Source: Nitrospinota bacterium
GTDB taxonomy: Bacteria > UBA8248
NCBI GenBank assembly: GCA_026706735.1
Contig: JAPOYD010000064.1
Coordinates: forward strand, 1 to 48,138
Direction of reading: 5' to 3'
DNA: 48,138 bases
Below, piece by piece: positions 15,189 to 23,514 of the stretch (position 1 is its first letter; every line of letters starts with the position of its first letter). The notes beneath the pieces are model-generated. The model ran no database searches, was not told the DNA's origin, and saw only the letters and a program-made list of their open reading frames with translations. The position numbers were made by a program, and so were the translations under genes.

Positions 15189-15266
15189 CCGCCTCATCTG
15201 GCGCATTTCCGGTTTTTCGAGTAAAACGAATCCTCGATTTCATCCACCACGCTTGAGGGAGCCCCC

Positions 15267-16550
15267 ATGTACACCGCGTGCATCAGAATGCCCCGCATGG
15301 GAACCAGCGTGCATGAAAGCACAGTGGTCTCCTGGAAGAAGGCGGTGGGCGATACGGTGGCGAAGGGCGAGGTGCTCCTCTCCGCGGAAAGCGACAAGGT
15401 GGAGTTCGAGGTCGAGGCCCCCGCCGACGGCGTGATAACGGAAATTTTGGCGGAAGCGGAAGAAACCGTGCCCGTCGGCGAAGTGCTCGCGACCATGGAG
15501 ACCGAAACCGAGGTCGCCGACGAGACACCCGAGCCGGAAGAACCGGAATCGGGCGCGAGCGATTGGGCGGCTCCGGTCGCTCCCTTACAGCCGAGGGAGA
15601 AGCCCGTCATCCCGGCGGCGCGGGTGGAAAAAGCGCCGCGTCCATCGACCAAGGGTAAAACCTGGCTCTCCCCGCGAGTGCAGAGTTTGGCCGCCGCGCA
15701 CGGGGTCGGGCTGGACGTAATCGCAGGAATCGAGGGCACGGGAGCGGGCGGAAGGGTCAGCGCGCGCGACGTGGAGTCGTTCATCGCCGGCGGCGGCGCG
15801 CCGCCCAGAATCGAGATGTCCTGGGAACCGCTCAGCGAGAACCGAGAGGAGCGCGTAGAGCCGCTCAGCAGAGTCAGGAAGCGGATCGCCGAAAACCTCA
15901 CCCGCTCGGTGCGCGAAATTCCCCAGGTCACCAGTTGGCTGGAAGTGGACATGAGCGGAGTGTCGGCCTTTCGGGATGCGAACAAAGAGGCGTTTCGCGA
16001 GAAACACGGCTGCAACCTCACCTACACGCCCTTCTTCATCATGGCACTCGTCCACGCGCTCAGAAACGAAGACAACGAGCGCTTCAACGCCACGTTTGAA
16101 GACGACGCCCTCACCATCAGGCGCTATCTGAATTTAGGAGTAGCCGTGGACTCCCCGGGCGGGCTGGTGGTTCCCGTCTTGAAATCGGCGGATTCGATGA
16201 ATCTGGTGGAACTCTCGGCCCGGCTCGACAATATGGCGGCCCGCGCGCGCGAGGGCGCGCTTACGCCCGAAGACGTCCGGGGCGGGACGCTCACGCTCAC
16301 CAATTTCGGCGCCTCTGGCGCGCTGGGTGGCAACCCCATCATCAACCCGCCGGAGGTGGCCATCATCGGTACGGGGGCAATCGCGCCGCGCCCGATGGCG
16401 CTCCCGAACGGCGCAGTCTCGGTTCGGCCCGTCATGATTCTGGCGATCACCTTCGATCACCGCGTGAACGACGGCATGGCGGCGGGCAGATTCGTCTCAG
16501 GCGTCCGAGACGCGCTCGAGAACATGGACTTTTCCTTTTTGGAATACTGA
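15267..16550 (+). CDS. 2-oxo acid dehydrogenase E2 component (dihydrolipoamide acyltransferase)
   Basis: The 427-residue E2 carries one N-terminal lipoyl domain (about 1-78, lipoyl Lys44 in SDKVEFE), a linker rich in E and P, a peripheral-subunit-binding domain (about 130-170, PRVQSLAAAHGV...GGRVSARDV) and the catalytic core ending in DHRVNDG, with active-site His398 and Asp402. It transfers the acyl group to CoA and forms the core of the complex with E1. No dihydrolipoamide dehydrogenase (E3) is in the window, so E3 must be shared from elsewhere. ATG start is preceded by GAGGGAG. Substrate specificity is not readable. Confidence 0.94.
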   Translation: MYTACIRMPRMGTSVHESTVVSWKKAVGDTVAKGEVLLSAESDKVEFEVEAPADGVITEILAEAEETVPVGEVLATMETETEVADETPEPEEPESGASDWAAPVAPLQPREKPVIPAARVEKAPRPSTKGKTWLSPRVQSLAAAHGVGLDVIAGIEGTGAGGRVSARDVESFIAGGGAPPRIEMSWEPLSENREERVEPLSRVRKRIAENLTRSVREIPQVTSWLEVDMSGVSAFRDANKEAFREKHGCNLTYTPFFIMALVHALRNEDNERFNATFEDDALTIRRYLNLGVAVDSPGGLVVPVLKSADSMNLVELSARLDNMAARAREGALTPEDVRGGTLTLTNFGASGALGGNPIINPPEVAIIGTGAIAPRPMALPNGAVSVRPVMILAITFDHRVNDGMAAGRFVSGVRDALENMDFSFLEY

Positions 16551-16623
16551 ATACGCAAAATCGCGAAACTTTCGTTCCTTTGCTTCATACAAGCGACCAA
16601 GACGACAAGGAGCAAGAAATCCC

Positions 16624-17538
16624 ATGGCCAGACCAGACATCGACACCCCCTTGCGCTCCATGCTCTTCATCCCCGGTTCGAGCGAGAAGATGGTGGGCAA
16701 AGGCCCCACCATCGAGGCGGACGCCGCCCTGTTCGATCTCGAGGACTCCGTCGCCCCCCAGATGAAGGAAGCGGCGCGCGAACTCGTGCGCGCCGGCATC
16801 GCGGAGACGAGCAACGCGCCCGGCGGCCCCTCCACCATCCTCGTGCGCGTAAACGACGTGGAATCGGGCATGCTCGAAGAAGACATCGACGCGATCATGA
16901 CGGAGGGGCTCGACGGTATCTTCCTGCCCAAGCCCGAGAGCGCGGCGGACGTGCGGACGGCGGACGCGCTCTTGACGAAATACGAGCGCGAGCGCGGGCT
17001 GGGGGAAGGCGGCGTCGGCATCATCGCGCAGATCGAGAGCGCCTCGGGCGTCGTGCACTGCTACGACATCTGCAAGGCGGCGGATCGGGTGGTGGGCGTG
17101 AACCTCGGGAGTGCGGAGGATGCGGATCTCTGCCGCAGCCTGGGGGCCACGTGGACGGAAGACGGGACGACGCTCCTCTACACGCGCAGCAAGGTGCTTG
17201 TCGAGGCGCGGGCAGCACGACTGTCCCACCCCACCGACGGCGTCTACATGCGCTTGCAGGACGACGACGGATGCCGGGCGGACGCGGAATTCGCCAAAAA
17301 GCTCGGCTACACCGGTAAGGCGGCCATCCATCCCAGGCAGGTGCCGATTTTCAACGACGTTTATTCGCCGAGCGAGGAGGAAATCTCCTACTACACCGAG
17401 ATGGCCGAAGCCTACCGCGAGGGCGAGGCGCAAGGGCTGGGCGCCGTCTCCTTCCAGGGGAAGATGATCGACGTCGCCATGGTCAAGCACGCCGATAACG
17501 TGCTCGCGCGCGCCCGCGCCATCGCCGAAAGAGCATAG
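16624..17538 (+). CDS. HpcH/HpaI aldolase / citrate lyase beta-like (CitE-like) protein
   Basis: This TIM-barrel CoA-ester lyase family protein has 304 residues, the usual CitE length. Marks: LRSMLFIPGSSEKM at the N-terminus, DLEDSVAP, PKPESAADV, the metal and substrate loop around IAQIESASGVVHCYDIC, a GSAEDADLC segment and the C-terminal GYTGKAAIHPRQV signature. Members cleave or form (S)-citramalyl-CoA, malyl-CoA, methylmalyl-CoA and similar. It starts with ATG after AAGGAG, 73 bases after E2. Together with an acyl-CoA-forming dehydrogenase it may handle a CoA-ester in a short catabolic route; that link is inferred. Confidence 0.9.
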   Translation: MARPDIDTPLRSMLFIPGSSEKMVGKGPTIEADAALFDLEDSVAPQMKEAARELVRAGIAETSNAPGGPSTILVRVNDVESGMLEEDIDAIMTEGLDGIFLPKPESAADVRTADALLTKYERERGLGEGGVGIIAQIESASGVVHCYDICKAADRVVGVNLGSAEDADLCRSLGATWTEDGTTLLYTRSKVLVEARAARLSHPTDGVYMRLQDDDGCRADAEFAKKLGYTGKAAIHPRQVPIFNDVYSPSEEEISYYTEMAEAYREGEAQGLGAVSFQGKMIDVAMVKHADNVLARARAIAERA

Positions 17539-17548
17539 GCTCAAGCGA

Positions 17549-18574
17549 ATGGCGGACGCTCCCGACCCGGTCGAGCATTTTTTCGCGCAGCCCTGGTCCG
17601 ACGGCCTGCCCGTCGTGGTCCCGACCGAAGAACGTCTGGCGGACATGCTCGCAGGCCACGCGCCCGATGCGCTCATCGGCCACGTACCACCCGCGAACCA
17701 TCCCGCCACTATTGAGGCTGTGGCGCTCCACGCCGTCATGGCGGGCTGTCAGCCGGAATACTTTCCGGCGCTTTTGTGCGCGCTCTCCTGCATCCTGGAC
17801 GCACGCTTCAACATGAACGGCATCCAGGCGACGATGAATCCCGCAGGCCCCCTCATCGTCATGAACGGCCCCTACCCCCGCGAAATCGGCGTACACGGCG
17901 GCACGGGCTGCCTGGGACCGGGCTTTCGCGCCAACGCGACCATCAGCCGCGCGCTGAGGCTCATGCTCCTGAACCTGGGAGGCGGGATTCCCGGCGTGGT
18001 GGACATGAGCACCTTCGGGAGTCCCTCCAAGTTCGCCTACTGCCTGCGCGAAAACGAGGAAATCAGCCCCTGGCCCTCGCTGGCCGAGGAGCGTGGATTC
18101 GGGCGAGAAGAAAACGTCGTCACCGCCTGCGCGGGGGAAGGCCCGCGCGTGGCGCTCGATGATTCGAGCGATCACGCAGACGGCGTGCTCACCACGATTG
18201 CGAGCACCATCTCCACCATGGGCACGCGCCACGCCTACTCGCGCGTGGGCGTCACGGTCATCATGGGGCCCGAACACGCGCAGCTTCTGGCAGACCACGG
18301 ATTCAGCCGGGATGACGCGAAGCGCGGATTACAAGAGCGCGCCCGTCTGCCCGTGGGCCTCTTGAAGCGCGGCGGCCGCTACCGGGGGAAAGAAAAGAGC
18401 GAATGGCCCGAGTGGGTGAATCACGACGACGATGCGTGCATGGCGCCCATGATCAGAGAGCCGGAAGACGTCACGCTCCTCGTGGCGGGCGGCCTGCCCG
18501 GGCCGTCTTCGTTCATCATCCCGGGATGGAACGACACCAGCCGGCCCGTCTCCAAGGCGTTCGTTGTGGAGTAA
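17549..18574 (+). CDS. Conserved protein of unknown function
   Basis: The 341-residue protein has no signal peptide or membrane segment. Its most distinctive part is GGTGCLGPGFRANATISRA (117-135), followed by RLMLLNLGGGIPG and a PSKFAYCLRENEEISPWPS block (159-177), a Gly/Asn-rich core. I recall similar proteins as family-level hypothetical genes next to UGSC-type redox proteins in other genomes, from memory only. It follows the CitE-like gene by 10 bases, so it is probably co-transcribed and may act in the same pathway. Start ATG at 17549 has only a weak ribosome site. No catalytic residues can be assigned. Confidence 0.85.
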   Translation: MADAPDPVEHFFAQPWSDGLPVVVPTEERLADMLAGHAPDALIGHVPPANHPATIEAVALHAVMAGCQPEYFPALLCALSCILDARFNMNGIQATMNPAGPLIVMNGPYPREIGVHGGTGCLGPGFRANATISRALRLMLLNLGGGIPGVVDMSTFGSPSKFAYCLRENEEISPWPSLAEERGFGREENVVTACAGEGPRVALDDSSDHADGVLTTIASTISTMGTRHAYSRVGVTVIMGPEHAQLLADHGFSRDDAKRGLQERARLPVGLLKRGGRYRGKEKSEWPEWVNHDDDACMAPMIREPEDVTLLVAGGLPGPSSFIIPGWNDTSRPVSKAFVVE

Positions 18575-18719
18575 GTGCTCAGAAGCTCACGACCGTAGTC
18601 AAACAGAAAGCTTTATACTCTCTATGGGGACCGACAGAGCCGGCACGGTTGCCCTTTACAGGATTTCGTCTCCCGGCGGGGGCGTCGCCCCGTCTCGTAG
18701 ACTATCGACAGGAGTAGTC

Positions 18720-19475
18720 ATGCCGCCGGAGAAAGCCACCTCGCTGCTCTACGAACTGTTCAGTGGGCTGCCCCGGCAGGGGCCGGGAACAGCAGCGAGC
18801 ACGCGACGGGCCCTCGGGCTCGTCCCGGACGTCGGGCCGCGGACCCGCGTACTCGACGTCGGCTGCGGGACCGGCACCCAGACATTGGTTCTGGCGGACA
18901 ATTCGCCGTCGCACATCGTCGCCGTCGACATCCACCCCCCATTCATCGACGCGCTGAACCGCAAGGCGCTTGAACTGGGCATCGCGGATCGACTGGAAGC
19001 CCGCGTGGCGGACATGCGCCGACTCGAATTCGCCGACGGTTCCTTCGACCTGATCTGGTGCGAAGGCGCCATCTACAACATGGGTGTCGAAGCGGGCCTG
19101 CGCGACTGGCGCCGGTTGCTGCGATGCAACGGGCATGTCGCGCTGACGGAGGTGTGCTGGCAGCAACCCGAACCACCCGCCGAATGCACAGCGTTCTGGA
19201 ACCGGGAGTACCCGGCTATCCGCGACACCTCCGCGCTCCTGGAAGCCATCGAGGCGTGCGGCTACGAGACGGTCGGGCACTTTCCGCTCCCCGCGTCAGC
19301 ATGGTGGGACGACTACTATCGGCCACTGCAAGACAACGTGACTAGGTTCCGCAAGCGTCACCGCAACGCGCCGGACGCACAGGAGTTAGCGAACCAGTGC
19401 CAGAGGGAAATAGACATCTGGCATGCGTACTCGGAGTTCTACGGCTACAAGTTCTTCGTGCTCCGTGCTCGTTGA
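18720..19475 (+). CDS. Class I SAM-dependent methyltransferase
   Basis: The 251-residue Rossmann-type methyltransferase has motif I LDVGCGTGTQT (45-55), an acidic AVDIH strand end for SAM ribose binding, and FDLIWCEGAIYNMG as the motif IV/V region. It resembles small-molecule methyltransferases (UbiE/arsM type) more than rRNA enzymes. The start is the ATG with AGGAG upstream; the frame is open a further 50 codons but without a ribosome site. The 145 bases between it and the preceding gene leave its operon membership open. The following 248 bases up to pepA hold nothing I can identify. Confidence 0.85.
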   Translation: MPPEKATSLLYELFSGLPRQGPGTAASTRRALGLVPDVGPRTRVLDVGCGTGTQTLVLADNSPSHIVAVDIHPPFIDALNRKALELGIADRLEARVADMRRLEFADGSFDLIWCEGAIYNMGVEAGLRDWRRLLRCNGHVALTEVCWQQPEPPAECTAFWNREYPAIRDTSALLEAIEACGYETVGHFPLPASAWWDDYYRPLQDNVTRFRKRHRNAPDAQELANQCQREIDIWHAYSEFYGYKFFVLRAR

Positions 19476-19723
19476 ACGAACCCCAACGCGCCCGGGCAGA
19501 CCACTTCGCCGCCCTCGCGCCGGCGTTGCGATGTGGGAACATATGCGGCGGTTCGCGCCGCTCACCGCTATCCTCTCAGGCGCGGCGGGCGCTGCCGATC
19601 AGGCGCTGTATGGGCTGAACGCCCTTGACACAATGGCTTGCAACACCCGGATATTCGATCGACTCGGAATCGCGGTGCGTACACCCTTAAACGGTTTGTT
19701 CCCCACACCCCACGCATGGACCC

Positions 19724-21247
19724 CTAACACCCGTAGGCCTTGCCCTCCTGGGGCGTGAGGCGCTTCCACGCCGTCGCCAACTCCGCGAGAATCCGCACGC
19801 CCACGCCGGTGCCGCCCTCGGGGCGGTAGGGTCCGGCCTTCGAGGTATGAGACGGCCCCGCGATGTCGAGGTGCACCCAGGGCGTCTCACCGGCGAAGTG
19901 CTGCAAGAAGGCGGCGGCGGTGTTGGCGCCGCCCCAGCGGGCGCCCGAGATGTTGCACATGTCGGCGATCTTGCCCTTCATCGCCTCACCGTATTCCGGG
20001 AAGAGCGGCATGTGCCAGACGCGGTCGCCGGTGCGCTCGCCCAGGTCACGCACCCGCTCCAGCAACTCGTCGTGCGTGCCGTACATGCCGGTGACCTTCT
20101 GGCCCAGCGCCACCATGCAGGCGCCCGTCAGGGTGGCGAGATCGATCATGCACTGGGGCTTGTATTTCTCGCACGTGTAGTGGAGCGCGTCGGCAAGCAC
20201 GAGCCTGCCCTCTGCGTCGGTGTTGTGGATTTCAATCGTCGTTCCCTTCATGGAGCGCACGATGTCGCCGGGCCGCGTGGCGTCGCCGTCCACCATGTTC
20301 TCCACGAGGCCGGCCACGCCCACCACGGGCACGCGGGGCTTTGAGCGCGCGACGGTGAGCATCGCGCCCAACACGGCGGCGGCCCCGCTCATGTCGGTCG
20401 TCATGAGTTCGAGCCCGCCACTCGGCTTGATCGATATGCCGCCTGTGTCGAACGTCACCCCCTTGCCGACGAAGGCGATGGGTTTCGTCCTGCTCCCCTG
20501 GGGCCTGTACTCCAGAATAACCATGCGCGCCGGCTCGCTGCTGCCCCGGCTTACAGAGAGAAGCGCGCCCATCTTCTGCCTGGCCATCTGCTTCTCATCC
20601 AGCACGCGGCACCTTAAGCCCTCACGCCGCGCCATCGCGCGCGCCATTTCGGCCAGCGCGGGTGGGCGTTTCTCGTTGCTGGGCGTGTTGATGAGGTCGC
20701 GCGCGTAATTCGTCCCCTCGCACAAAGCGCGGCCATAGCGCACCCCGCGCCGCATGGCGCTCAGGTTCCTGCCCGGCCCACCGCACAAAACGGCTCGCGA
20801 GACCTCGCTCTTCTCATCATTATCCTCGCTCTTGTACTTATCCATCCGGTAGAGCCCGAGGCCCACGCCCTCCACGACCGCCTGGGCCGCCTCGCGCGCG
20901 TCCAGGCCATCTCCGATGGCGGAGGAGGCCGAGATCGCGACACTCTTCAAACCCTCCGAGCGCGCGCGCCTGGCCGCCAGAGCACTGGCGCAGCGAACCG
21001 ATTCGGGTGACGCCTCATCGCCCAAACCTGCAAGAATCACGAATCTGGGCGCTCCACCTCCTTCGGGAACCGGCAGAACGGAGACTTGCCCCTCCTTCCC
21101 CTCGAACACCTTGCGTTCGCGCATAGAAGTCAGTGCATCGCCCATAATCTTTTCAAGCCGCTCGTTCTTCTCGTCTTTCGCCACGAGGCAAACAAGAGCG
21201 TCCGTCCTCTGGTCGAAACCATCACCGCCCGCAACGGAGAACCGCAT
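19724..21247 (-). CDS. pepA: Leucyl aminopeptidase (M17)
   Basis: This cytosolic hexameric metallo-aminopeptidase (507 residues) releases N-terminal leucine and other residues. The M17 signature NTDAEGRL is at 342-349, and the metal/catalytic residues Lys262 and Asp267 (VGKGVTFDTGG), Asp344 and Glu346 are all present. The N-terminal macro-like domain covers about 1-160. The start is the second ATG (21247), six bases after AGGAG; the first ATG at 21253 touches the ribosome site. Some bacterial PepA proteins also bind DNA; nothing here argues for or against that. Single gene, divergent from a cupin. Confidence 0.95.
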   Translation of the reverse strand: MRFSVAGGDGFDQRTDALVCLVAKDEKNERLEKIMGDALTSMRERKVFEGKEGQVSVLPVPEGGGAPRFVILAGLGDEASPESVRCASALAARRARSEGLKSVAISASSAIGDGLDAREAAQAVVEGVGLGLYRMDKYKSEDNDEKSEVSRAVLCGGPGRNLSAMRRGVRYGRALCEGTNYARDLINTPSNEKRPPALAEMARAMARREGLRCRVLDEKQMARQKMGALLSVSRGSSEPARMVILEYRPQGSRTKPIAFVGKGVTFDTGGISIKPSGGLELMTTDMSGAAAVLGAMLTVARSKPRVPVVGVAGLVENMVDGDATRPGDIVRSMKGTTIEIHNTDAEGRLVLADALHYTCEKYKPQCMIDLATLTGACMVALGQKVTGMYGTHDELLERVRDLGERTGDRVWHMPLFPEYGEAMKGKIADMCNISGARWGGANTAAAFLQHFAGETPWVHLDIAGPSHTSKAGPYRPEGGTGVGVRILAELATAWKRLTPQEGKAYGC

Positions 21248-21494
21248 GATCATCTCCTCTTACGAATCACCACCTAAAGTAGATAAAGTATGGACGAAAG
21301 TGTATCCCAGAGCAGCGTGCACGGCTATGCGGATCGAGGTCGCCCGCCTTTTTACGCATGAGGATGAGCGCGCGGATTGTCTTATCCGTCTACCTGCCCC
21401 TAGAATGCACGCGCATGCTTCACCAGGCCGAATACGTCAGAGCCTCGCGTCCAAGAACGACAATTTTCTGCCTCTCACTATGAAGGAATACACC

Positions 21495-21932
21495 ATGAGT
21501 TTCTACAACTGGGACATGCTCCCCCTGAGCCATGATCGCCCCGGCGTCGCGCACAGGCGTATCTTCGGCGACAACATCCAGATGCAGCACCTGATCACCG
21601 AGCCGGGAGGCACGCCCTCGAAGTTGCACAATCATCCTGATCACGAGGAGTTCTTCTACATCCAGGCGGGTGAGTGGGAGTTCACGCTCGAAGACGAGGT
21701 GCGGCGAATCGGGCCGGGCGACGTGGTGCACGTCAAGGCGGGCGCGATGCACACGTTGAAACTGGTGAGCGATGAGCCGGGAATGGCGCTCGAGGTGTTC
21801 TACCCGATGTGGAACCCCGAGCTGGCCGGTGACAAGGATGATTTCACGATAGACGCCATCAAGAGCCGCATGGAGTTCGCCGAAGAACCCGACGAGATGA
21901 ACCGTGGCCGCCCGCCGGGACATGGGGAATAA
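21495..21932 (+). CDS. Cupin-domain protein
   Basis: The 145-residue single-domain cupin has metal-site motif 1 LHNHPDHEEFFYIQAGEWEF (His45, His47, Glu51/52) and motif 2 ending at His86 (GDVVHVKAGAMH), so a metal ion is bound by 3-His/1-Glu. Function may be dioxygenase, isomerase or a simple sensor domain. ATG start with AAGGA upstream; an earlier in-frame ATG at 21480 lacks a site. Followed 70 bases later by a strong terminator. Confidence 0.85.
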   Translation: MSFYNWDMLPLSHDRPGVAHRRIFGDNIQMQHLITEPGGTPSKLHNHPDHEEFFYIQAGEWEFTLEDEVRRIGPGDVVHVKAGAMHTLKLVSDEPGMALEVFYPMWNPELAGDKDDFTIDAIKSRMEFAEEPDEMNRGRPPGHGE

Positions 21933-22002
21933 TAGGGGAGCCGCTTTGGTCCCGGCGGTACGTAACAGAGACTATTTTGCGGAGAGTTTCTACAAAATAA
22001 AA

Positions 22003-22036
22003 CAGGCGGCGCCCGTCGACGCCGCCTGCTGTTTTT
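22003..22036. terminator. Rho-independent terminator
   Basis: Stem caggcggcg/cgccgcctg with an 8-base loop is followed on the plus strand by ctgttttt and on the minus strand by tttattttg. It can therefore end both the cupin transcript and readthrough from the opposite amidohydrolase operon. Confidence 0.9.
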
Positions 22037-22358
22037 GAATTTCCCTCAATGTCCCGTTTCAGGTAACACCAAGGGGCGGTTTAGGGTTTTTTGAGAACCC
22101 TCTTCCGGTGGTGAGCCGTTTTCAGAACCCTCCGGAGAGATGTGTTGTAGGCGGTTACTATCAAGTTTCTTACCATGACAGCCCTCCTCTTCCTACTTGC
22201 GATTTGTACTCTCAAATCCTAGCAAAGGCCCGGAATCGTGTCAAGAATTTTTTATCCTCAAATACGCCAAGAAATCTCAGTTCCTTATATTTCAACACCT
22301 TGTCATCAAAATTTTGCAGGCGCCCTTTTCCCTGACTATTCGGCCCTTTACTCCATCC
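22037..22358. other. AT-rich intergenic region without a clear gene
   Basis: Between two convergent genes. It holds a degenerate tandem-like motif, gagaaccctcttccgg (22093-22108) and cagaaccctccgg (22122-22134), and an AT-rich stretch near 22200-22330. A plus-strand frame of 75 codons and a 12-codon Cys-rich peptide frame (ATG at 22140) can be read but have no supporting features, so I do not call them. Confidence 0.5.
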
Positions 22359-23465
22359 CTATGCCTCAATGATGGCGGAAACCACGCCGCCGCCCACGGG
22401 ACCCTGATGGAATACGAGACCGGCCGAGACGTAGACCGCCGGGTCCTGCACCACCGACGCGATGACGGCGTTCGCAACGGCGCGCACGGGCCGCGTGCCC
22501 AGAACAGAATCCGTGAGCAGCGTGACGCGCTTGCCCAGAAGCCTGCCGTCCCAGGGCGCGCCGGCTTTCGCGAACGCGTGCACAACTCTGCTCAAATCAT
22601 CCGCACCCGGCAGGCCGTCAAAGGCGAGTCCTGCGTTTTTGAGCGCCTGCCTAACGGCGTCTGCATCGATCAGGTGCTGCATCACCGCCCGGCCGATCTT
22701 GTAGCGGCTCACCGATTGCGAGGAATTCGCCAACACAACGACTTCCGAGCGCATGAGTTCCACGCCCGCCGAGCAGGAGATCATCTCCGAATACAGATCG
22801 CCCCGGCTGCACACGTCGGTTATCTCGAACGATGCCCTGTCGATCTCCCCGATGCCCACCGCAGCACCCAGGGCCGAGCACCCGTTTGAGAGGCTCATCG
22901 AGCGGGTGGTGTCCGTGCTCACCACCTTCTTGCCGCGCGAGGCCGCGTCGTTGATGCGATCAGACGTCAAAAGCGGGCACTTCACCTGCACGTAACCCAC
23001 ATCGTCCAGTGAATCCACGCCCGCCTTTGCGAGCGCCTCCTCCGCCGCCTCGGCCACGAGGTCCACCTGCGCCATCGTGCCCAACTCCTCGGGCAGAAGC
23101 TCTCTGGTGAAGGCGACTCCCATGGAGAGGCGCTTCTCTCCGGGGCTTTCGGCGTCGCCCACATCAGTCTTGGAAATGGCAACCGCGTGGGGACTCATGA
23201 TCCCCTCGCATCCGCCCGACATCACCATGGCGCACATGCCCTGCACCTCGGCGCGGGAGAGGCCCAGCTTCTCCATCATGTAATCCTCGAAGGAATGGAG
23301 CGCGTATGGCCTCGAATAGTCGTTCACCCGGCCGTTGCCTTCGGTCTTGGCGATGATGGCCTGAATGTCCGCCGCCTGAATACGGCCTTCCGCTACCGCT
23401 TCCGCTAAGCCCGAGACGTCCTCGGGTCCCGACATCTGAAACTTCACCACCTGGGTATCAAACAC
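22359..23465 (-). CDS. Ring-opening amidohydrolase (cyanuric acid amidohydrolase/barbiturase family)
   Basis: The 368-residue protein has the pseudo-threefold repeat of the AtzD/TrzD/barbiturase family, which hydrolyses ring C-N bonds of cyanuric acid or barbituric acid. Three repeats show the Lys and Ser pairs: Lys40 (AKTEGNG) with Ser83 (SGGCEG), Lys162 (VKCPLLT) with Ser232 (CSAGVEL), and Lys300 (AFAKAGAP) with Ser347 (VYVSAG). C-terminal HQGPVGGG (353-360) is diagnostic. GTG start after AAGGAG. It lies 49 bases downstream of a TRZ/ATZ-type amidohydrolase in the same orientation, so a ring-hydrolysis operon is likely. The true substrate (triazine, barbiturate or another cyclic imide) is open; divergence in the second and third repeats suggests something other than cyanuric acid. 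Confidence 0.9.
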   Translation of the reverse strand: MFDTQVVKFQMSGPEDVSGLAEAVAEGRIQAADIQAIIAKTEGNGRVNDYSRPYALHSFEDYMMEKLGLSRAEVQGMCAMVMSGGCEGIMSPHAVAISKTDVGDAESPGEKRLSMGVAFTRELLPEELGTMAQVDLVAEAAEEALAKAGVDSLDDVGYVQVKCPLLTSDRINDAASRGKKVVSTDTTRSMSLSNGCSALGAAVGIGEIDRASFEITDVCSRGDLYSEMISCSAGVELMRSEVVVLANSSQSVSRYKIGRAVMQHLIDADAVRQALKNAGLAFDGLPGADDLSRVVHAFAKAGAPWDGRLLGKRVTLLTDSVLGTRPVRAVANAVIASVVQDPAVYVSAGLVFHQGPVGGGVVSAIIEA

Positions 23466-23514
23466 GATTGAGTCTCCTTATTCATCATGGGTGTTCGATT
23501 CACGAACGCCGTTT

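Noticed and set aside
19476-19723. Remnant gene between the methyltransferase and pepA
   Set aside because: Short frames overlap here, but none has a ribosome site or recognisable motif.
22108-22335. 75-codon plus-strand frame and a 12-codon Cys-rich peptide (ATG at 22140) in the 22.0-22.4 kb gap
   Set aside because: No homology I recognise, no supporting partner gene such as a radical SAM enzyme, and the gap is AT-rich noncoding in look.
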